From Diphasiastrum complanatum (taxonomy: Eukaryota > Streptophyta > Lycopodiopsida > Lycopodiales > Lycopodiaceae): a stretch of DNA of 64,000 bases. The stretch is from contig CM055113.1 of NCBI GenBank assembly GCA_029204225.1, forward strand, positions 23,010,405 through 23,074,404, given 5' to 3'. A program made the translations under genes and the position numbers. Shown here piece by piece: positions 12,298 to 25,600 of the stretch. The notes under the pieces were generated by a model. That model was not told the origin of the DNA. It saw only the letters and a program-made list of their open reading frames with translations, and searched no databases. Numbering within the stretch: the stretch's first letter is position 1; the number at the start of each line of letters is the position of its first letter.

Positions 12298-14977
12298 CCT
12301 CAGTAATCAACACGTTGATGTTCTCAATCTTTCTTGATTGCTCAGAAGGAATAGATGACCATGGATTTGGCACAAGCAAATTATTGGGGGCATGACTAGT
12401 TGATCCTATCAGAGCAGTTGGCTCTGGAGCAAGCATAGAGGCGGAAGAAGTTGCCAAATCTATAATTGCACGCTGTTCTTGTGTAAAAGGCAGCTCCTGC
12501 ATGCCTGTAAACCAGGAGGTTAGAGCAAAACAATTATATTACTGGAATCAAATAATGATCCAAAGTTGATTCTTCGACAAGCACACATTCTTGCGAATTT
12601 TAATAGCAATGAAAGCACTTCAAAAAACGCTAAGTATTGTTCTGATCGACATGCTAACATTTCCAATTCGAAGTTATATACAGATAAGAATGAGTTAAAA
12701 TGAATTGCAGCTACATGATAGACTAAAACCTACAGACATTTATGGACAGTTACTTGTGCCTTGGGCAATCATGATATTATTTTTCATTATTTCATAATAG
12801 CACTATAAAGTATCAGAATTGGAACCTTGGGACCCTTCATATATTAAAAGACAAACGATTATTGAGCTGTTATTGGGTCCAGAAATAGGCCACAGCCTCC
12901 AAATAACACTGACCACCCTCGCTCTCCTTGGGTCATTATTCAACAAGCAGACCTTAACATAGGGTAACTCACAATAGATTATCCGATTTAGGCAAGTTCT
13001 GGTATTAATTCATTGATATACTCGATCAGCTTCTAATTGGTGTCTGTTTTACATTCAGTCGATCAGCATAATTCTACTTCTCCGCAGTTCTTTCTTAAAT
13101 TTGCTCATAACATGGTGTATCAGAGTACAGGCGGACAGTCCGAGCTACCCTTTCTAGATATCAGATTTTTATTTCAGATGGTGCAAATTTTGTTCTGTTT
13201 CAGTCTGGGGGTTTTTGGGAAAGCATTCTGGGATTCGCTCACCACAACACTAAAAGATCCTATGAAACTTATTTTTAGAGGACGAGCTGCCAGAAAATCC
13301 ACAATCTCCAGTTTGAAGCATTTTATCTTTTTAGGCAGTTTTCAGAGCTTTAGTTCAATCTTCTCACATTAACAATTTCCCTACAGTAGGGTGCCAAGCA
13401 TTCTTTCACAGATCATCACAGAATCATCAGAAGTCGACTTATTAAATCTCAAACTTTCAGCAGATGGTAACCCTCTTCTATGTTTTATACATTCCACTTG
13501 CATGATTGACCGACCTTCCTAGAGTGGATGGATTATTGCAGTTCCTTGTGGATTTTATATCCTGTATCTAACAGTCAGGAGACCATAATTCAGTTCTTAG
13601 GCTTTTGCTGGTGCTTCATCTTTGTCACCAACCGACAAATATTTTCAGCTAACAACTACTATCAATTTTCGTGTCTCAAACCTGAGCCTCTCTATACAAT
13701 TTGCTACTGAAGCTATCATTCTGTACAGCAGCTTGTTAATGGTGGAACAACTGCGGTGATTCATTTTTATTACTAATCTGCATGCAAAGTACAGCAATCA
13801 ATTGGTCTTTATTACAGGGTTAGAAACACCAGAATTTACTCCTTTAATTACTCTTTTGACAGTTGTTCGCTGCCATGTTCTAGATCAGTTTGACAGCTTT
13901 TCTGGCAATCAGATGAACATCAGATATCATAATTTGTACTTGGCAGTTTAAAATTTGCTCAGGAAAAAAGAATCCATCTTGCTGTGTTCTACATAACAGC
14001 CTTGCTGAACTTTGTGCAGCTTACGATTGGTACTTCATTTACATATCGGCATCACAAACATTTATTGATCTAGCAGTCTCAGGTACTCACTCTCTTCATT
14101 ACTATATCATTATCATGGGACTTTTCCTTTTGGAGGAAGAGGAAGGGTTACATTCATATTATAAACAGTAACTTGAGCCCAGGGACTCCATGTTACCATT
14201 TGTTAAAAGGATATATGGTAGTAAATTGGGGGCCTTGGGAACCCCTCGCTTATTGTTGACATCCAAGGAAGATATTTTTTCATTAAAGTCAATCAGTTAT
14301 ACAAGAGTTCTGTCATTGATTAAGTGATTTGCTTGATCATCTTATGTAGACGCAATTCCCTCCAATTGGGCTTCCTAGAGCTAGTTATAACTTTTGTAAG
14401 GAACATGAGCATCTCTAAATTGTATTGTCGCATGGGGCATTATTGATTGTGATTTGAATCCCTTGACTATAGGGTTCATGATGAGAGCCCACTTTTTCCA
14501 CTTAATAACAAGGGAAAAGGCCAACCCATTCTAATACATAAGTCACCTTCTTTTAGGGTGCAGAATAGTGTCGACAATGAATATCCTTTTGATGAACTCA
14601 TTCATCAATTCTGTGTTTTGGAGCACTACAAGGGGAGGAGCCTTATTAGCACAAATCCTTCATAAGAGAACCTTCTCCTTATTCGCAAGAATTAGAAAAA
14701 TAGCACATTAAGCTTCACTAGCCCTGAAGTAACCTAACCGTGGCTTTGACACCATGAACTGTTAGGTCTAACTTGGCTCTGATACCATGTAGGCAGTGTT
14801 TCATCGAAACGTGTTTCGAACGCTGAAACGGGTTCGAAACGGAACGTACGAAACGACCCCGTTTCGAAACGGCGTTTCGTTGTTCGAAACGACTGTTGAA
14901 AAATCGCAAATTTTTTTGCGATACAGCAGGGGCCCAATAGGTGGGTGTTTTCACTTTTTGGCACGTTAGAAAAACCC

Positions 14978-15036
<59 letters not shown>

Positions 15037-16595
15037 GTATGCGAGAATGCGCATAATAATAATGATATGTGTCTCGGGTAAGATGTCAAGGCTGTGCTGC
15101 ATCTGCTGTGCTGCTGCTGTAAAAAGATGTAATGCGAGCCACAGAATGGGAAAGCACTGGAGCCTGCCGGCGGCGTCTGTGAGTACGAGCACGTGTATGT
15201 GTAGTAGTAGTAGTAGTACGCCCCTGCATAGAATGTCTAGTAATCCTGGTGGTTTTCTGATGGTGGGAGGTACACTGTCTCTGATCTCTATGAGCATGAG
15301 AGCGGCCAACATCCTCGTCGTCATCCTCATCATAATCCTCATCCTCAGGTACTAAATCATGCGATCTCCGTCTAGTAAAGAACGAAGTAATCAATGGCTG
15401 TGAGGTAAACTGCTGGGGTGTCTCGTATAAATCTCTCCCTGGACATCTCGTGTACCATTAAAGCGACACACCGTGGGTCCTCATAAGCTATGAGAGATCG
15501 TAGAGTGGTAGGCATCTCTCGGAACAGGCAGTGATATCGTCCTCTAATCTCATAATATACAGGGCACTTAAATATAAAGTGCTCCTCAGACTCCACCTCA
15601 CCTAGAGAGCAAAACTGGCAAATCCGCTCCTCTTTGGGAATACCGTGGAACCTCCCAGTCTCAATAGCTAGCTGATGAGAGGACACCCTGAGCTGCCCCA
15701 ATGTGAATCTGAGGCAATGTGACAATCCCGAGTCCAAGTAGCGCGGCATGACCGGGGTCCCTGATGCCTCTAGCTCCAAGAAATCAGTCCGGTAGAAAGT
15801 TGGTTACGCCAAGTCCGCTCTAGATATGTGCGATAAAAGAAGTGTCTGATATACTGATGTGTGCCGGAGGGGAGCTCTGTGATGGAGATGCCAAATGATA
15901 CAAGTAGGAGGTGAGAGGCCTAAGAGAACCATGATAGCCTGTAGCCCTGATCATGAAGACGCTGTGAGGAGGATAATGCAACTTGTATGTATCGCCTGTC
16001 TATCTCTGGTGACGCCTGTATCCTCTGTATATAGGTGATAAGCTGAAGAACTGCCTCGATCTGTATAGGTGGAACTGCAAACTCGGCCAGGAGAATCTCA
16101 ACAGAAGGCTTCGCTCGAATCAACCGAGCTAGCATGGTGGTCTGTAATCGTGAGAGACTGGCCCAATGTGAAGAAGGGAGACCTACACACCATGTCTCTG
16201 CCGCATATAAAGCCGTGGGGATAACAATGGCATCGAAGAGGTGACACTTACTGCGAGCATCCTGGATGGACTTGCGGAAACAAAATCGCTCTAGCTGAAC
16301 AAGGGAGGCATGTCCTTTCCCTAGTCGAGTGGTAGCGGCCTATCTCATGCTAAAAGTAGGACCTGAGAAAAGGACCCCCAAGTATGTGTAGGAAGGGACC
16401 ACCTCTAGAATCTGTCCGCCCAAAGTAAGCTCCTGTCGCTTACATGAATGCCCTCGACGTGTTGAAGACCATAACCTTGGTCTTCCCAATGTTCACCCCT
16501 AGGCCCCATCTGGTGCAAAACTCATGCAAGCAATCCAACTGTCGCTATAGGCCCTCTCTGGTCGGTGAGACCAACACCACATTATCAGCATAAAG

Positions 16596-16639
<44 letters not shown>

Positions 16640-19600
16640 AGTGTGTGTGTGTGTGTGTGTGTGTGAAAGAGAGGGAGTGTTGTGTGTTTTTGTGTGTGTG
16701 ATGTGTGTGTGAAAGAGAGGGAGTGTTTGTGTGTTTGTGACGTGTGTGTGTGTGTGTGTGTGTGAAAGAGAGGGACAGTTTGTGTGTTTGTGTGCATTGT
16801 GAAGTAGAGGGAGTGTGTGTGTGTTGACATGTGTGTGAACTTTCAACTTTGAGTGTGGTGTGTTTGTGTGTTTGTGTGTGCGGTGGTGTGTTAAATTGTG
16901 TTTGTGTTTGTGTGTTTGTGTCTGCACTGTGGTATGTGTGTGTGAGTCTTGAGACTGTCGTGACGTGTGTGTGTGTGTAAGATTGAGAGAGAGAGAGTCT
17001 AGAGAGAGAGAGGATAGGGATAGATTGAGGTTAGAACTTAGAGCATAGGTTTACCGTTTTGGAAATTAGAATTTAGGATTAGTTTTTAATTTGAAGTCTG
17101 AATTTAATACAGTTATTGTTTTGTTGACACTAGATAGCTATTAGCAATGCCCAGATAGCGGGATCCCTTATGGGATCACGTCAACCATCAGGCAAGAAGT
17201 GGACTTGCAAGTATTGCGGGAACACTTATGGAGGTGGCCCCGTTCGAATCAGGGCGCATCTTTTACGTCTTCGAGGATATGAGATCGTCGTTTGCACTCA
17301 GGCCCTAGAGTCAATGAGGATTGTCGGGATACTTCAGGCACAGGTGATTCTTGAATCTTGTTTGAAATGACATTGATTGAAAATTTGAAATTTGATCTAA
17401 AGCTAAAACTTAAAAGTTTATTCTATAACTTTAAACTTTGATTACTAATGAGTAATTAGTGACTGTTCCCTGAGCTCTCTCACTGACTATAATTTATTAC
17501 CTAAAGCCTGCTGCGTAACTAGTAACACCAATGTTATTGTTACAGGTGCGGCAGAGCGCCGAGATTCCCCATCGCAGCCGGCACCTGTAGTCGGCACTAG
17601 CTCCACTGCAGCATCCATTCCACCTTCTTCTTCTAGAGAGACTCCTGCAGTGCCAGTTGGTGGGGCCAGCAGTAGTGCTATTGGTAGCACTGTTAGGGGA
17701 CAGGGTCGAGGACATGTGAGAGGCAGGGATGTTTTTGTGGCAGCCTTCCAGCAGTCGCATAGGGATGCAGCTGCTATTGCTGTTAGGAGGTGCTTTTACT
17801 TGTGTGACCTCCCTTTTCATGTGGCACAGACCCCTGCATGGAGGGATATGATGCGAGCAGTATCTCGTATCGGTGTTGAGGGGGAGGGCCCGACCATGGA
17901 GCAGTTGAGGACGAGAGAGCTACATGCTGAGCGGCAGTCCGTGGATGCTGACCTACAGCCCATTAGGAAGTCATGGGCGAGGTATACCTGTAACCTTACA
18001 TCTTCAATTGGATGCACTATAATATCAAATGGTTGGACCGATAAAAGGAGGCGCCATCTTGTGAATATATTGGTGTCTTCTTGCATGGGCACCATGTTTT
18101 TGAGATCCATTGACACGTCGCAGCCAGGCATGGCATTGGATGGCAGGAGATTGTTTGAGTACATCTCACAGGCCATTGAGGAGGTCGGAAAAGAGAATGT
18201 TGTCCAAGTATGCACTTGCCACTTGCCACTTTCAAGTTTCAACTTTGAAACTTTTGACATTGAGCTCTCAGCTTTGAAGTTAGAACTTAGTAAGTTACAA
18301 GTTACAACTTACATTTTGTAAAAAAGTGATTATTGTTTTGAGCGTTGCAATTTGCACTTGCCATTTACATTTGCAATTTGCATTTGCATTTGCTTCCGGA
18401 ATGCTCAATGGTGAATGTTCATTGTTCATGAGTTATGATTCGACCTTTCCAATGCAGGTTGTCACAGACAACGCGTCCAATTGTGTTGCCATGGGGAAGA
18501 TGGTGAATGAGAAGTACCCTTGGATTTTCTGGAGTCCATGTGCTGCACATTGTCTTGACCTCCTAGTTGAAGACATTGGGAGATTGCCCTGGGTCAAGGA
18601 GGTTGTAGACATGGCACGATTCTTGGTGAGATTTGTCACCAAGAGACAAAGGGTCTTGAGCATCTTCAGGTCCTATTCCACCTTGGATCTCTTGAGGCTT
18701 GCCCCCACTAGGTAACAAAGTTCCAACTTCCAACCTGACAACCTGTTTCCAATTTTTTGATTTGAAAATCGCAATTTTGTTTTAGCTTCAAGTTTCAGTG
18801 CTCATAGAATTTGAATTTTGCTATATAGTATAGCCTGCTTGTTGCCTATAGGCTATGACCAATTACAAATCTTATTTCATGATTTTCATCCTAGGTTTGC
18901 CTATATGCTCATTGTTTTGGAGTGGCTCATAAAAGTGCATGGAAGCTTGAGGATGACAGTGGTTTCACCCCATTGGGCAGAGTGGGGCCGATCACGAGAG
19001 GCCAAGGCCAGGAGATTTGAGGCGATCGTGATGGGGACTTCATTTTGGGATGATGCACGCTCCATTGTCATATCCATGCAGCCTATCTATAGTGTGCTTC
19101 GCCTTACTGATAGAGAGGGTTCCACCTTAGGCCTTCTTTATGAGTTTATGGATAAGCTGGGAGAGCAGCCTCAGAGTTGCACCACCATGGCTCCTGACAG
19201 GTATATTACTAGAGTCTAGTAACTACGTTAAAAGTTTCAAAGTTGATTCTTGAATCTTCAATGTTCATTGACATTCATGATTAGAATTTAGTTAAAACTT
19301 AATAGTTCTTGAATCTTGAGACTTGAATGCCCAAGCCTCAAACTTCACTCCTGAGTCCTGATTGTTTGCAGGCTGGAAGAAGTAAGGGGCCTATTTCTAG
19401 GCAGATGGCAGTGGTTCCATCAACCTCAGCATGTCGTGGCTTGCTTGCTTCATCCACTATGGAGGGCGGAGGATCAATTCCATGATCGAGAGCTCAGGCA
19501 AGGATGGCATTCCTACGTCTCCTCTATCTATCCTGATTCCAGGGATCAGGATGCACTCATGGATGACTTAAATTTATTCAGGTATATACTATGTAATTAG

Positions 19601-22600
19601 TAAATTGTAATATGTATTCAAGACCCAGGTATGTAATATGTATTCATCTATGTAGTATGTATATATGTATGAACTTTGACGTCTAAGGCTTAAGCTAGCT
19701 GCTAGTTAAAACTTGATAGTAGTAACTTGTAAGCATTTAGTATTTACTATTTAGTATTTTGAAATTTGAATGGTGATGAATGTTGAATGTTCAGGACCGC
19801 GCGCCTCGATTTCGGTCGTGCAGCTGCCATGCTGAGGGAAGGGCAATTGCACCTTGTTTCATGGTGGATGAAGTATGGGAATGATGTTCCCAAGTTGCAG
19901 AAACTTGCCATCTACGTCCTCTCACAAGATTGTGCAGCAGTTGCATGTGAGAGAAATTGGAGTGTTCTCTCTGATTCATACGAAGAGGAGGAGCAGACTT
20001 TCTACTGCGCAGCTGGAGAGGTTGGTGTATGTGCATGCCAACCTACGTCTAGACTCTACACTAAGAAGTTAGAACCTTCAAGCTTCAAGTTTCAACTTTC
20101 AACGTTTACATTTCAAATTTGTTATTTTTTTTAAATCGTTTACCAGTACTTACTATTGAGAATCAAAATCTTGGTTTAATTTCAATTTTCGTAGGTTAAT
20201 CCCGATGAGATCGATGTGGCAAAGGTTCCGGACTTGCCACCAGGATCACAAGAGGAGGAGGATGTCTATGCTCTACTCCATCGGGAGGCCTTAGCAGCTA
20301 CAGGTTGATTTTGATGCCCAATTCCCCGATTCACTGCGTTACATTAGTAGGCTTTTAGTACTTTGAAATTTTGTAGATATACTAGATTGTAAATTGTAAT
20401 TACTAATTTGAAATTTGTAAATTGTAAGTTAAAACTTAAAAGTAATATGACATGTCGAGACTCGAGCCTAAGTCCTAATTCCAATTTCCTTGTGTGCATT
20501 ACGCAGGGCCAGGCCTACCACTCGAGCTGCAGCACGCAGGACCAGGAGCGCAGGAGAGGGCCCGAGCCATGCAGTAGTCTCAGACACCTCTGAGAGTCCC
20601 TCTAGCTCTGACTCAGATGAGGAATCCGCCACTGAGGGTGAGGGATCGGATGAGGAGGATGAGGGTGACTCTGATGATGGGGAGGATGACATTGAGCCTG
20701 AGGACATGCCAGTGCCTCCACGACGACAGCGTCCGAGGCGGGCAGCTAGAGGCTAGAGCCTGGATGGGCATTGGGGGGGGGGGGCACTCACTGCTCAGCA
20801 TAGATCATAGATGATAGTTATTAGTGGCATACTCTAGGCTGAGGGCTCTAACATAGTAGTTATACATATTATTGTTTACATATGACAGTTGACTTCAGAC
20901 TCATGGGGCCTCAGGCTTGAGCCTTGAGGGCCGAGGCCACGCTTGACACTCTTGTTATTTATGCAGCATGATAGCATCATTGCTTTTACTTTAAACTTTA
21001 AACTTTTGACTCTTGAATTGTAATTTGTGATTCACTGAAGTCTGATTTGTAGATTCAAAATTGCTAGTGTTACTTAATACTAGTTAGAACTTACTACTTA
21101 CTACTTAGAAGTTAGAACTTGGTGCCAACTTGAAGTTACTTCCAAGTTAGTGGTCAGTGCATTGTAATTTGTAATTTGTAAGTTGTAACATCAAACTTGT
21201 AAGTACTAACTAGTAACTTCTAAGTACTAAGTAGTAATTAGTAAGTTGAAAGTTGAAAGTTCTATAGATAATAGTTATTAGTTTGTAACTTTACTGTTTA
21301 CAATTTTTGGAAGTTCCTGGATGTTTGAAAATTGAGACTGTAATATGTATGATGAATGGTGACAATATCAATAATTGACTGAGGAAAGTGTCAAGTGAGT
21401 CGTGACCAGTTGGCAGTGACCACATACTGATACTATAGCTTCTCCTCTTGAATTGCATTCTCATGAAATTGGATGTATCTACCGGACTGTCTATGACATG
21501 TGTAAACCCTCAAAAACACATTCAAAAAAAAAAAAAACCCGTTTCGAACTAGAACCAGTCGTTTCAAACGCGTTTCGAAACGACGTATGAAATGAGCCCC
21601 TGAAACATTGCATGTAGGAAATTATAGACCAAACAGCAAAGCATTCAACAGAACGAATCTCAAACACACACGAAGGAGATGGCTGGTCGCCCTCCTTAGA
21701 GACTCGTGGCACTCCAGGAAGAATGGCCCTATGCTTGCATACATGAATAATGAAGAAACGTACATTTATAGCTGACCCAGCATTAGGGCAATCTCCAAAT
21801 AACCTAACGAAGCTTGTAGAAGAAGTTAGGTTATCTGAAGATTGCCCTAATGTTGGGTCAGCTATAAATGTACGTCACTTCTTCATTATTCATGTATGCA
21901 AGCATAGAGCCATTCTTCCTGGAGTGCCACGAGTCTCTAAGGAGGGCGACCAGCCATCTCCTCCTTCATGTGTGTTTGAGATTCGTTCTGTTGAATGCTT
22001 TGCTGTTTGGTTAATGATTTCCTACATGGTATCAGAGCCAAGTTAGACCTAACAGTTCATGGTGTCAAAGCCATGGTTAGGTGGCCCAAGTTGTGGGGTA
22101 GGTGACAGCTAGGACCCCCACCGAGTGTGGCTTGAGGAGGGGTGTTAGAATATCACTCCACGCTCTAGAGAGAACTATCCAACAGGGCGGATAGCTCAAT
22201 GGTAGAGCATCCCATCCAGTATGAGGGAGGACCTGAGTTCGAATCCTAGTCTGTCCATCCATATTGTGATCTATGGATTTCTAACGTGAAGATCCACGTT
22301 ATTATGCAAGGAAAGGTCACTAGCCTTGATAAAGTTTTGAATGTAACCTGCGTTTGATTTTGTGCAGGAACAAGTGTCCAAGAGCTAAGTGAGCAATTTA
22401 ATTGTTGCTAATGCTCACTGAGGTTCCGCACTAGCATCCATCCAGTATGGTTTTGTACAGAAAGTGATATTTTGTATCCATCGGGTGGTAAACACCAATA
22501 AGTTAACTAGTCGGCTAAATTTAGACCTTGCCTGTCATATAAACTATATGATCAGAGCTGTAGCTGGGTTTTTTTTTAATAGTTGGAATTTTAAACCATA

Positions 22601-25600
22601 TGATCAGAACTGCAGCTGGTTTTTTGTTGAAGATTTGGTCGAATATTTACAGCAAATGTAGGTAACTAGATGTTTAACTTGCTTTTTTTTTTACAGGTCC
22701 AATCCCTTTTACCCAAAATGCTTGCTGCTGCTTTTCAACCAAGGGAATGAGAAGAAAGCTTGTCGGCCTCCTATGCAGGCAACAGGTGATTATAAAATTT
22801 ATATCAGAAAAATTGAAATCTATATCAAACAAACTAAATTTACCCAAATCATCAGTAGAAGTGGACACATCCACCCTGATCCCAGCCTGAGAGCTTGCAT
22901 CTGCGATTTCTTTTGAAGACTTCCGTGCATCCTCAACAACAGTACTTGCTGCCTTACGAAGTCGAGCTTGTAGCACCTTCTTCTCTGCAGAACCCGCAAC
23001 CATTTTCAGATAGTCAAAAAAATGCTCCTACAAACTCAAGAAGCTTGTTAAAACCTCACCTTCTTGCAGAGCTTCAATCAGGGATCTTAAATTGGTCCGA
23101 TCCTTCTCCATCGAAGATATTTGTGACCTGTAACAGAGGACTAACAGTCTTGAATTGGAATAAGACTAAGGATGCAATCCATGTATTTCTAAATTCTTCC
23201 TTAAAGTGAAATCATGAGAACTTATCCATCTAGATGTTCATTGAAGCCAGAAATTTCGAGTCTTGACAATTGATTCATGACTCATTACATGCTACATAGT
23301 ACAGCAAGATTGAGAACATGCCATAATTCATTGTTACATCATCAATCAATTATCATAGTGAGTCATGACATATGTCAGCAAATCACAATCATAGGAAGTT
23401 TTAGTTATTAGCCTAGTAACTACGGAGCCTACACAACGCAAACAGCTTGCGAGTACTTAGTAATTACTAGTGTTCCCACTCCGTTCAGAATCGGCCGGTT
23501 CTAAACCATACGAATTGGCATGAATCATGGTTCAAAACCGGGTCCATCTCGAAAGAATAGGCAAGAAACGTTTTGGAAAAAAATTTAGAAAGAAGGCTAA
23601 AAAATATCTAATGTATAATGTCTACATTGTATCATATATAAATATTAGACTGCTGTTGAATACATATAATTGAAATTTCATTGTTCTTTGTTGAAACCTG
23701 AAACCAAATTAGTGTTCACAGAATCACAAGTTCACATGACAAATTACAATGGACACAATTAAAACTACTAAACTACAATAATCAACTCTCTACAATGTGC
23801 CATCATCTACAATCTGATTCCATGTTCCAACTTCCACTTAACAAAGTGACTTATGACTTATCCATGATCCGTCATCGAACATCCATCAGACACTAGTAAG
23901 TACACTAAATAGCCATTTAAATAGCTTATGTCAAATGTAGATATGTGTGCTGAATGATGATGTCGTGACTCATAAGTCATAATCTAGACGACAAATCGAC
24001 CTAGATTTTGACTGTGATCTATATCTAGGTCCTAGAGGGGGTGGCTTCATAGCCTGCTACTCATCATCATCATCATCATCATCATCATCCCCACCCTTTG
24101 AGTGCTCATAAGACCTAGGTCCTAGAGGGGGTGGCTTCATAGCCTGCTACTCATCATCATCATCATCATCCCCACCCTTTGAGTGCTCATAAGACGGAGA
24201 CCACTCTCTCTGGCTCTCAATCTCCTCCTCAGTCTCTTCATCAAATCTTATTGCTTCTTGTGATGAGTAAGTCATCCACATGGAGTACAACAACAACAAA
24301 GTCTTCACCTTCCTTGAAGACATACAAAATGCAATCAAACTTACTCTTTTCAAACCCTCACTTTGCAAAGTATTCATCAATTTTGCTATACCAATCCCTT
24401 GGCGCCTATTTGAGTCCATACAAGGATTTTCTAAGCCAACAAACGTGATGCTCTTTGCATGTTATCTCAAACCCTTGTGGTTGCTTCATATAAACCTCTT
24501 CTTGAAGTTGCCCAGTGAGAAAGGCACTCTTGACATCCATTTAATGCCAGATTTAGAAAGTTTTTGGATCATCCCACTCCCCTTGCCAATAGCTCTCCAA
24601 CAGTGCAAGACTCCACCTGATCTGACACCTGTAGATCAAATGCTCCCTCTTTCAAGATTGAGGTGCTTGTAGAAGATAAGAATCTTTTCAAGAATCTAAG
24701 CACTGAAGTTTCTCTCACTCTCAGACTCACAGGCTAGACAACCTGCTCTGATACCATGAAGATTTACAAGACCTAGCTATGGAGTATCTTAACTCAAATG
24801 CTAGATCAACTATGAAAGCTTGAGAAAACTTGGCTATGGAAATATCACACACAAGGAGAATTGCATGAGCATCTCACAAACTCAAAAGTCTCAAGAAGAA
24901 ATGAATTGCTAGAGAGAGAGAGGAGGGCGTGGGTCCTCCAAATCCCTTGTGAGGCAAGCACCTCCTTTACATGCATGGAAAGTCTAGGTGTCAACCATAG
25001 GAGTGAGCTACTTGGCCAAGTGGGCCACTTGCACTAATTTACATAACTTAACAAAAGGGGGGTCTCATGCATTTAATTAAAACATGCCCCATGAGTTATG
25101 TACAACTTAACTAATGCTTAGCCAAAAGGGTTAAAATAGGCATTACTCTTCAACAAGATAGCACCTGCTGATCGCCACAAAACCGCTTTTGCAACAGAAT
25201 GGGGCACCTATGCTTACAAAGTAATGCTGTTTCGACTCCGTAATGCACCAAGTTCGTTCCAAAGAGTAATGCAATTTGCTTTTAAAGATTATCTACAGAA
25301 ATTCCTTGAAATTTACTTGGATGACCTGGGAGTCCATAGTACAGATGTGAACCACCTGGATCGATTGGAGAAAGTATTTGAAAGATGCCGCAAATATCAG
25401 ATTTCTCTAAATCCAGAAAAATGCCAGATATGGGTTTCCCACGGAGTTGTGCTTGGACATGTGATATCGAGACATGGTATTGCCACAGATTATTCTAAGA
25501 TCAAGGTTATTGTGGAATTGCCACCGCCAACAACGATCCGTGGAGTTTATGTGTTTATGGGTCATGCGAACTACTATCGAATTTTTATTATCTTCTTTGC

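Larger units (their letters stand above)
14794..21610 (+). mobile_element. hAT transposon, 6.8 kb, with TIRs and 8-bp target duplication
   Basis: The ends are CAGTGTTTCA (14794-14803) and TGAAACATTG (21601-21610), inverted at 9 of 10 positions. CATGTAGG flanks both sides (14786-14793 and 21611-21618), the 8-bp duplication expected for hAT. Removing the element restores a continuous LTR/PBS junction that matches the sequence at 22008-22040. Many TTTCGAAAC palindromes cluster inside both ends. The interior holds a transposase gene on the plus strand, a LINE fragment on the minus strand and several microsatellites. Frameshifts in the transposase suggest it is no longer autonomous. Confidence 0.9.

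Noticed and set aside
13037-13372. 111-residue plus-strand frame in a BLI intron
   Set aside because: It has no domain, no codon or motif signal, and lies within an intron in an AT-rich area.
14734-15394. Open frames across the hAT left interior, including Arg-Glu and Ser-Leu repeats
   Set aside because: They run over the (GA)n tract. The only supportable coding there is the LINE tail on the minus strand.
16499-16927. Long minus-strand open frames rich in Thr-His and Ser-Leu
   Set aside because: They are translations of GT and GA microsatellites; no non-repetitive domain is present.
20490-20756. Independent acidic host protein
   Set aside because: It is the last exon of the hAT transposase, preceded by an acceptor and matched by the tail exon of the copy at 35.4 kb.
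22185-22257. A functional tRNA-Leu (CAG) gene
   Set aside because: Plant tRNA-Leu has a long variable arm and needs T at position 33; this sequence has neither.
23004-23059. A 32-nt intron between BLI exons c and d
   Set aside because: It is below plausible plant intron size. Using the AG at 22985 gives a 75-nt intron and keeps the conserved LQEEKKVLQ frame.
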